The translations under genes were made by a program, and so were the position numbers. The notes beneath the pieces are model-generated. The model was not told where the DNA came from. It did no database searches and worked only from the letters and a program-made list of their open reading frames with translations. Shown piece after piece: positions 6,231-10,204 of a stretch of DNA of 10,204 nt. Every line of letters begins with the position of its first letter. Positions within the stretch are counted from its first letter, which is position 1. Source of the DNA: Gammaproteobacteria bacterium (lineage in GTDB: Bacteria; Pseudomonadota; Gammaproteobacteria; Eutrophobiales; Eutrophobiaceae); NCBI GenBank assembly GCA_015661095.1, contig JACVQI010000055.1, positions 1-10,204 of the forward strand, given 5' to 3'.

Positions 6231-6287
6231 TAGATTATACTTTAATACTATTTCTTTAATATATGATTAATATAGTATTTTAATCTA
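6231..6287. repeat. Long AT-rich interrupted dyad just upstream of ygfA
   Basis: Three nested complementary arm pairs share one axis: TAGATTA (6231-6237) with TAATCTA (6281-6287), AATACTAT (6244-6251) with ATAGTATT (6272-6279), and TTAAT (6256-6260) with ATTAA (6266-6270) around a 5-base loop. Together they make a 57-base imperfect hairpin of almost pure A+T, ending 14 bases before the ygfA ATG. It could be a cruciform, a protein-binding site or an mRNA leader structure. It is not terminator-like, because its stem is AT and no U-run follows. Confidence 0.6.
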
Positions 6288-6301
6288 ATAAATAATAGGG
6301 C

Positions 6302-6874
6302 ATGAGGATCCAATCGAAACGACAATTAAGGGCAGAACTGAAACAGAAGCGGCAGGAGATACCTGCTGCTCAGCGTCATTTCTTCGATGCTGCAATTAAA
6401 GCAAAAATTCTAGCCATGCCGGAAGTGATGCATGCCCATTGTATCTTCTGTTTTATTGCCTTTGCTGACGAGGTGGACACCCGTCACCTGATCCAGGAAT
6501 TGCAACGGCAAAACAAAATAATTGTCGTCCCGAAGACACTGCCAGATGGAAATATGGCCGCCATTCTTCTGCAAAGCTGGCAAGATCTCGAAACAGATAG
6601 TTTCGGGATCCAGGTGCCGCGCTCATCTGAACCATATCCCGGGAAAATTGATATCTGCCTGACACCGGGTCTGGGCTTCAGTCCAACGGGTCAGCGCCTA
6701 GGTTACGGTCGCGGATACTACGACACCTGGTTTTCCAAAAACCAGGTCGACCATAAAATCGCGATTGGTTACGATTGTCAGGTCCTGGAGGTGATACCCG
6801 TTGATGAAACAGACGTTCCTGTGGACAAGATAGTCACGGAAAAAAAGATTTATGTTGCTCACAACCAGCAGTAA
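6302..6874 (+). CDS. ygfA: 5-formyltetrahydrofolate cyclo-ligase (MTHFS family)
   Basis: Uses ATP to turn 5-formyl-THF (folinate) into 5,10-methenyl-THF, returning stored or inhibitory folate to one-carbon metabolism in the cytoplasm. Length is 190 aa, normal for the family. The N-terminus is basic and helical (KRQLRAELKQKRQEI), as in homologues. The diagnostic phosphate-binding block is GLGFSPTGQRLGYGRGYYD (123-141), with LTPG just before it. The end has the usual D-x-PVDKIVTEKKI (171-183). An in-frame TAG at 6296-6298 excludes a longer start. The ribosome site is weak (AGGG within 5 bases of the ATG). In E. coli and relatives the gene follows 6S RNA; here an AT-rich dyad precedes it. yqaA follows after 38 bases, probably on the same transcript. 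Confidence 0.96.
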   Translation: MRIQSKRQLRAELKQKRQEIPAAQRHFFDAAIKAKILAMPEVMHAHCIFCFIAFADEVDTRHLIQELQRQNKIIVVPKTLPDGNMAAILLQSWQDLETDSFGIQVPRSSEPYPGKIDICLTPGLGFSPTGQRLGYGRGYYDTWFSKNQVDHKIAIGYDCQVLEVIPVDETDVPVDKIVTEKKIYVAHNQQ

Positions 6875-6912
6875 ACGTCCGTTTTACCTAATATAAATTC
6901 AATCCACCGCGT

Positions 6913-7551
6913 ATGAACTGTCAAAACTCAAGCCCTGAGACCTTACCGCCGGCTCCGAAACGCCGCGGTCTGATGCAGACCCTCTACGATTGGATGATGG
7001 CCAATGCGGCTGGACGCCATGCCTGGACCACACTCTTCATCGTGTCCTTCGCCGAGAGTTCCTTTTTTCCAATCATCCCCGATGTGATGCTGGTACCCAT
7101 GATACTGGCGGATCGTAAACACGCCTTCCGCCTGGCCGCATGGTGCACGCTCGCCTCGGTATTGGGCGGTATGCTCGGTTATGCCATCGGCGCCTTTTTG
7201 TATGATTCAGCCGGCAAATGGCTGATTTCACTCTATGGATATGGCGATAAGGTCAATGAATTCAGGATCTTTTATGCCGAATGGGGGGCATGGGTGATTC
7301 TGGTCAAGGGCGTCAGCCCGATCCCCTACAAAGTCGTCACGATTTTGTCTGGTTTCGCGGCTTATAATTTTTCCATGTTTGTGCTGCTGTCGATCATCAC
7401 ACGCGGTGCGCGCTTTACACTCTGGGCAATCCTGCTTTATATCTATGGCGAACCCATTCGCGAATTTATCGAAAAGCGTCTTGAACTGGTGTTGTTCGCG
7501 ACTTTCATGACCATCATGATAGGCTTTCTGCTGGCTACCTATCTGTTTTAA
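6913..7551 (+). CDS. yqaA: YqaA-type DedA-like inner-membrane protein (VTT/SNARE-associated family)
   Basis: Polytopic inner-membrane protein of the DedA-related YqaA group. DedA superfamily members are linked to undecaprenyl-phosphate or phospholipid transport and to envelope homeostasis; the substrate of this group is not established here. At 212 aa it shows the signature SFAESSFFPIIPDVML (45-60, with E48, P53, P56 and D57), a hydrophobic helix at about 75-97, the re-entrant-type KGVSPIPYKVVTILSG (132-147), ITRGARF (162-168), and last membrane helices at about 168-180 and 191-211. The ATG at 6913 has no obvious ribosome site. M21 (ATG at 6973, MQTLYDW) aligns better with where homologues usually begin and may be the true start. 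The stop codon interlocks with that of ygiQ. Confidence 0.92.
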   Translation: MNCQNSSPETLPPAPKRRGLMQTLYDWMMANAAGRHAWTTLFIVSFAESSFFPIIPDVMLVPMILADRKHAFRLAAWCTLASVLGGMLGYAIGAFLYDSAGKWLISLYGYGDKVNEFRIFYAEWGAWVILVKGVSPIPYKVVTILSGFAAYNFSMFVLLSIITRGARFTLWAILLYIYGEPIREFIEKRLELVLFATFMTIMIGFLLATYLF

Positions 7552-9617
7552 CGCCTGTTCATGACCCCATGGGTATGCTGGGTGCGAAAGGTCTTACCCT
7601 TCCTGGCTCGGCTCCCGGTGCGGTTCTCCTGGTCCTTCTGACCGGTACCCGCAGGTTGCCAGGCAGGGATCAGATGTTTCTTGCCATTACCAATCAAATC
7701 CGCCCGTCCCATACGCTTCAACGCCTTGCGCAATAATGGCCAGTTTTCCGCATCGTGATAACGCAGGAACGCCTTGTGGAGCCGACGGATCCGGAGTCCC
7801 CTCGGAATAAAAACCTCTTCACTTTTATAGCTAACTTTGCGTAATGGATTTTTTCCCGAGTGATACATTGCGGTCGCCGTTGCCATCGGTGCCGGCAGGA
7901 AGGTTTGCACCTGGTCCGCGCGAAAGTCATTGTGTTTCAGCCAGAGTGCCAGATTCAGCATGTCTTCATCTGTTGTTCCCGGATGGGCGGCGATAAAATA
8001 AGGAATTAGGTATTGTTCCTTGCCTGCTGCCTGTGAATATTTTTCAAATAATTCCTTGAAGCGATGATACGCCCCCATACCTGGCTTCATCATCTTGCTC
8101 AAAGGCCCGGTTTCGGTATGTTCCGGCGCGATTTTTAAATACCCGCCGACATGGTGGCTGACCAGTTCCTTGACGTATTCGGGTGACTGCATGGCCAGGT
8201 CATAGCGTACCCCGGAAGCAACCAGTATTTTCTTGATGCCGGGCAAGGTACGCGCCAGCCGGTATAACTTGATCAGTGGGTCGTGATTGGTATTCAGATT
8301 GGAACAGATGGAAGGATAAACGCAAGAAGGCCTCCGGCAGACTGCCTCAACCGCTTTGTCCTTGCAGGCGATCCGGTACATGTTCGCAGTCGGCCCGCCC
8401 AGATCGGAAATCACGCCGGTGAATCCCGGCACACTGTCTCTGATGGTCTGGATTTCCCTGATAATGGAATCCTCCGACCGGCTCTGGATAATGCGGCCTT
8501 CGTGCTCGGTAATCGAACAAAACGTGCAGCCCCCGAAGCAACCCCGCATGATATTCACGGAGAAACGGATCATCTCATAGGCGGGGATTTTCCTGCTTCC
8601 ATACATACTGTGCGGCATGCGCCGGTACGGCAACTCATACACGCGATCGAGTTCCTTGGTCGTCAATGGTATCGGCGGCGGATTAATCCATAACTCCCAA
8701 TCACCATGCCTCTGTACCAGGACGCGGGCATTACCCGGGTTGGTTTCCTGATGCAATACTCTCGATGCATGCGCATACAGCACCGGATCTTCGCGTACCT
8801 GATCATAGGCCGGCAAACGAATCAAAGTTCTGGTGGATTCAGATATGCCGGATGCAGTTTGTTCTCCGCTATCGTGCTCAGATTTTTTAACTAACTGTCC
8901 CTGTTTATCAATGATAGAGGCATCAATCTCAGACCATCCCGCGGGAATTATTTTCGTCAGGCAGGCTGTGCCCCGGATCTCGGTCAGGTTGTGAACGGGT
9001 TCTCCCGCCGCCAGGCGATGAGCGACCTCGACCACCTGCCGCTCCGCATTACCATACACCAGCAAATCGGCCTTGGCATCGAGCAATACCGAGCGCTTTA
9101 CCTTCTCGGACCAGTAATCATAATGGGCAATACGGCGCAGGCTGGCCTCGATGCCGCCGATAATAATCGGGACCTGCTTATAAGCCTCGCGACAACGTTG
9201 GGCATAAACTACCACTGCATAATCTGGCCGCTGGCCGGCCGCCCCATCGGGCGTATAAGCATCGTCACTACGGATTTTCCGATCCGAGGTATAACGATTG
9301 ACCATGGAATCCATGTTCCCGGCCGTTATGCCATAAAACAGATTGGGTTTGCCCAGCCTCTGAAAATCATCCACACTGGTCCAGTCGGGCTGCGGGATGA
9401 TACCTACTCTGAAACCCTGCGCTTCCAGCACCCGTCCGATCACAGCCATACCGAAACTGGGATGATCCACATAAGCATCGCCGCTGATCAGTATGATATC
9501 GCAGGAGTCCCAGCCCAGCACCTCCATCTCCGCCCGGGAAACAGGCAACTCAGTTGCAATACCATATCGCTTGGCCCAGTACGGGCGGTAGGAAAATATT
9601 GACGGAGCAGATTGCAT
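7548..9617 (-). CDS. ygiQ: YgiQ-family radical SAM protein (UPF0313)
   Basis: Predicted iron-sulfur radical SAM enzyme of the conserved YgiQ family; its reaction is not established. At 689 aa it is family length. The N-terminal domain includes GWDSCDIILISGDAYVDHPS (35-54) and FGMAVIGRVLEAQGFRVGI, a fold resembling cobalamin-binding radical SAM neighbours. The radical SAM core starts at RFSVNIMRGCFGGCTFCS, with the cluster ligands C360, C364 and C367 (CX3CX2C). It is followed by SDLGGPTANMYR (404-415), RRPSCVYP (428-435) and PEHTETGPLSKMMKPG (498-513). The C-terminal DUF3362-type part runs from FRADQVQTFLPAPMATATAM to a basic tail. The start matches the position of homologues, although no Shine-Dalgarno is seen upstream. 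It converges on yqaA with a shared TTAA. Confidence 0.96.
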   Translation of the reverse strand: MQSAPSIFSYRPYWAKRYGIATELPVSRAEMEVLGWDSCDIILISGDAYVDHPSFGMAVIGRVLEAQGFRVGIIPQPDWTSVDDFQRLGKPNLFYGITAGNMDSMVNRYTSDRKIRSDDAYTPDGAAGQRPDYAVVVYAQRCREAYKQVPIIIGGIEASLRRIAHYDYWSEKVKRSVLLDAKADLLVYGNAERQVVEVAHRLAAGEPVHNLTEIRGTACLTKIIPAGWSEIDASIIDKQGQLVKKSEHDSGEQTASGISESTRTLIRLPAYDQVREDPVLYAHASRVLHQETNPGNARVLVQRHGDWELWINPPPIPLTTKELDRVYELPYRRMPHSMYGSRKIPAYEMIRFSVNIMRGCFGGCTFCSITEHEGRIIQSRSEDSIIREIQTIRDSVPGFTGVISDLGGPTANMYRIACKDKAVEAVCRRPSCVYPSICSNLNTNHDPLIKLYRLARTLPGIKKILVASGVRYDLAMQSPEYVKELVSHHVGGYLKIAPEHTETGPLSKMMKPGMGAYHRFKELFEKYSQAAGKEQYLIPYFIAAHPGTTDEDMLNLALWLKHNDFRADQVQTFLPAPMATATAMYHSGKNPLRKVSYKSEEVFIPRGLRIRRLHKAFLRYHDAENWPLLRKALKRMGRADLIGNGKKHLIPAWQPAGTGQKDQENRTGSRARKGKTFRTQHTHGVMNRR

Positions 9618-9651
9618 GGCTAATAGGTATATCCGGAAAGTCAGTAAAGGA

Positions 9652-9657
9652 ATTATA
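9652..9657 (-). promoter_or_regulatory. Candidate -10 box for ygiQ
   Basis: A perfect TATAAT on the minus strand, 35 bases before the ygiQ ATG, with a second TATAAG just upstream. No good -35 is present at normal spacing (GCGCTT at 17 bases). AT-rich context makes chance matches likely. Confidence 0.3.
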
Positions 9658-9684
9658 ACTTATAAGACATTGTTAAGCGCTATT

Positions 9685-9706
9685 CATGCATACTCGAATT
9701 TGCATG
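9685..9706. repeat. CATGCA/TGCATG dyad in the ygiQ divergent gap
   Basis: CATGCA (9685-9690) and TGCATG (9701-9706) are inverted arms 10 bases apart, giving a 16-base centre-to-centre spacing compatible with a dimeric regulator. No family-specific operator is recognised. It lies between the start codons of ygiQ and the downstream membrane-protein gene. Confidence 0.35.
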
Positions 9707-9725
9707 CCTGTTGTAGGATACTATG

Positions 9726-9747
9726 AGTTAACACAACTGTTTTAACT
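9726..9747. promoter_or_regulatory. 22-bp near-palindrome upstream of the last gene (possible operator)
   Basis: The arms AGTTAA-C-ACA and TGT-T-TTAACT are complementary at 9 of 11 positions about a central AC. The element ends 15 bases before the ATG at 9763, close to where a regulator would block or contact RNA polymerase or the ribosome. It does not match CRP, FNR, LexA or ArgR consensus sites as I know them. The regulator is unknown. Confidence 0.4.
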
Positions 9748-9762
9748 AAACCTCATCCTGGC

Positions 9763-10204
9763 ATGATGACGATAGAAACCTGGGAATTCATCAATTATGT
9801 AGTGACGGCCGTCGGTCTGCCCATGGCGATAATTGTCTTTATTTATGAAAAAAGCGTGGAACGCGAAAATGACGAACAGGAAGTTTATCAATTGTTATCG
9901 GACAACTATCAGGACTTTCTGAAAATTGTTCTGGACAATTCGGATCTGCGGTTATTTTCAACACAAGCCTCCACGCATCTTAGCGAAGAACAACGGGAGC
10001 GTATGGTGGTTATTTTCAGTCTACTGGTGTCATTGTTCGAACGTGCCTACCTGCTTCTTTACAACAACAAGATGTCAAAAAGCCAGCAACGCCGCTGGAG
10101 TTCGTGGGAGGATTATATGCGGGAGTGGTGTCAGCGCGGCGATTTCCGGAATGCGCTGAACGATCTGCTGCGCGGCGAAGATCCGGAATTTAGTCGATTC
10201 ATCC
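9763..10204 (+). CDS. Unidentified protein with one N-terminal membrane segment (partial, cut by right edge)
   Basis: The frame is open from ATG ATG at 9763 to the end of the window (147 codons seen), so the C-terminus is missing. Residues 9-28 (FINYVVTAVGLPMAIIVFIY) are a clear membrane segment, followed by a charged stretch EKSVERENDEQEVYQLL. The soluble part is helical and aromatic-rich: NYQDFLKIVLDNSDLRLF (48-65), SEEQRERMVVIFSLLVSLFERAYLL (74-98), then W112, W115, Y118 and W122 in RWSSWEDYMREWCQRGDF (111-128), and LLRGEDPEF (135-143). Codon use looks like that of the neighbouring core genes. It seems to be a conserved-type membrane-anchored helical protein, but I recognise no named family and assign no function. 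No clear ribosome binding site precedes it. It is divergent from ygiQ, with two dyads in the 145-base gap. The start could also be the second ATG (9766). Confidence 0.8.
   Translation, partial: MMTIETWEFINYVVTAVGLPMAIIVFIYEKSVERENDEQEVYQLLSDNYQDFLKIVLDNSDLRLFSTQASTHLSEEQRERMVVIFSLLVSLFERAYLLLYNNKMSKSQQRRWSSWEDYMREWCQRGDFRNALNDLLRGEDPEFSRFI

Larger units (their letters stand above)
5988..6301. other. Divergent intergenic region between rpsP and ygfA
   Basis: 314 bases with no credible reading frame on either strand. The left end (5988-6080) holds the leader, attenuator-like hairpin and possible promoter of the rpsP operon. The middle (about 6120-6225) is less AT-rich and contains several small dyads: AACC-TCGT-GGTT (6137-6148), CCAGC (6185-6189) facing GCTGG (6218-6222), and an imperfect GGTATAG/TTACACC between them. 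The right end (6231-6287) is a long AT-rich dyad. In many Gammaproteobacteria ssrS (6S RNA) lies directly before ygfA, but no 6S-like rod structure could be made out by eye. A small RNA in the middle section is possible but unproven. Confidence 0.5.

Noticed and set aside
6060..6240. 6S RNA gene (ssrS) upstream of ygfA
   Set aside because: Expected from synteny, but by eye no long rod with paired ends and central bubble could be built, and only a short string resembles E. coli 6S. Not annotated as an RNA gene without a covariance-model hit.
8283..8693. 136-codon + strand frame antisense to the radical SAM core of ygiQ
   Set aside because: The opposite strand encodes the conserved CX3CX2C cluster region; this frame is explained by codon bias.
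8991..9602. 203-codon open frame on the + strand
   Set aside because: Lies wholly antisense to ygiQ, whose protein is unmistakably conserved. The translated product has no recognisable motif and reads like a shadow frame.
9723..9731. ATG AGT TAA mini-frame after AGGA in the last divergent gap
   Set aside because: Two codons only; a regulatory minimal ORF is possible but unsupported.
1..10204. Defence island, CRISPR array, prophage or transposon
   Set aside because: No regular repeats, transposase, integrase of mobile type, att sites or restriction genes were seen; the only tyrosine recombinase is the housekeeping XerD in its usual place.

Overview
This is a chromosomal window from a gammaproteobacterium. 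The evidence is gene order and protein sequence. A leftward rpsP-rimM-trmD-rplS ribosome and tRNA-modification cluster is followed by xerD. Nearby are genes for a YgfA-type 5-formyltetrahydrofolate cyclo-ligase, a YqaA-type DedA-like membrane protein and a YgiQ-type radical SAM protein. All of these resemble enterobacterial and pseudomonad versions. Genes have moderate GC; the gaps and the first 200 bases are visibly AT-rich. No genus can be named from this sequence. Most of the window is conserved core genome, with no insertion sequence, CRISPR array, tRNA, rRNA or phage module. I found no convincing new multi-gene system; the oddities are small and local.

Left part (1-2529, + strand): an AT-rich reading frame enters from the left edge and stops in an ATGA overlap with the start of a complete GspE/PulE-family secretion ATPase (597 aa). 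This is followed by a small exported protein with a SnoaL/NTF2-like fold (147 aa).

Central part (2570-5987, - strand): a tightly packed probable operon, read leftwards: rpsP (S16), rimM (16S maturation), trmD (tRNA m1G37 methyltransferase), rplS (L19), ogt (O6-alkylguanine-DNA alkyltransferase) and xerD (site-specific recombinase). trmD abuts rimM (TAAATG). xerD starts with GTG inside the end of ogt, with a 10-base overlap. The translation genes therefore appear to share a transcript with one DNA-repair gene and one chromosome-dimer-resolution gene. The ogt product has Gln where the family normally has its arginine finger. The ogt start codon lies in a triple inverted repeat.

Gap 5988-6301: a divergent regulatory region holding a leader hairpin and U-tract upstream of rpsP, a candidate rpsP -10 box, and a long AT-rich dyad just before ygfA. 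In many Gammaproteobacteria the 6S RNA gene lies directly upstream of ygfA, but I could not recognise a 6S RNA here.

Right part (6302-10204): ygfA and yqaA on the + strand; ygiQ on the - strand, converging on yqaA with interlocked stop codons (TTAA); then a divergent gap with two dyads; and finally a + strand gene for an unrecognised protein with one N-terminal membrane segment, cut by the window edge.
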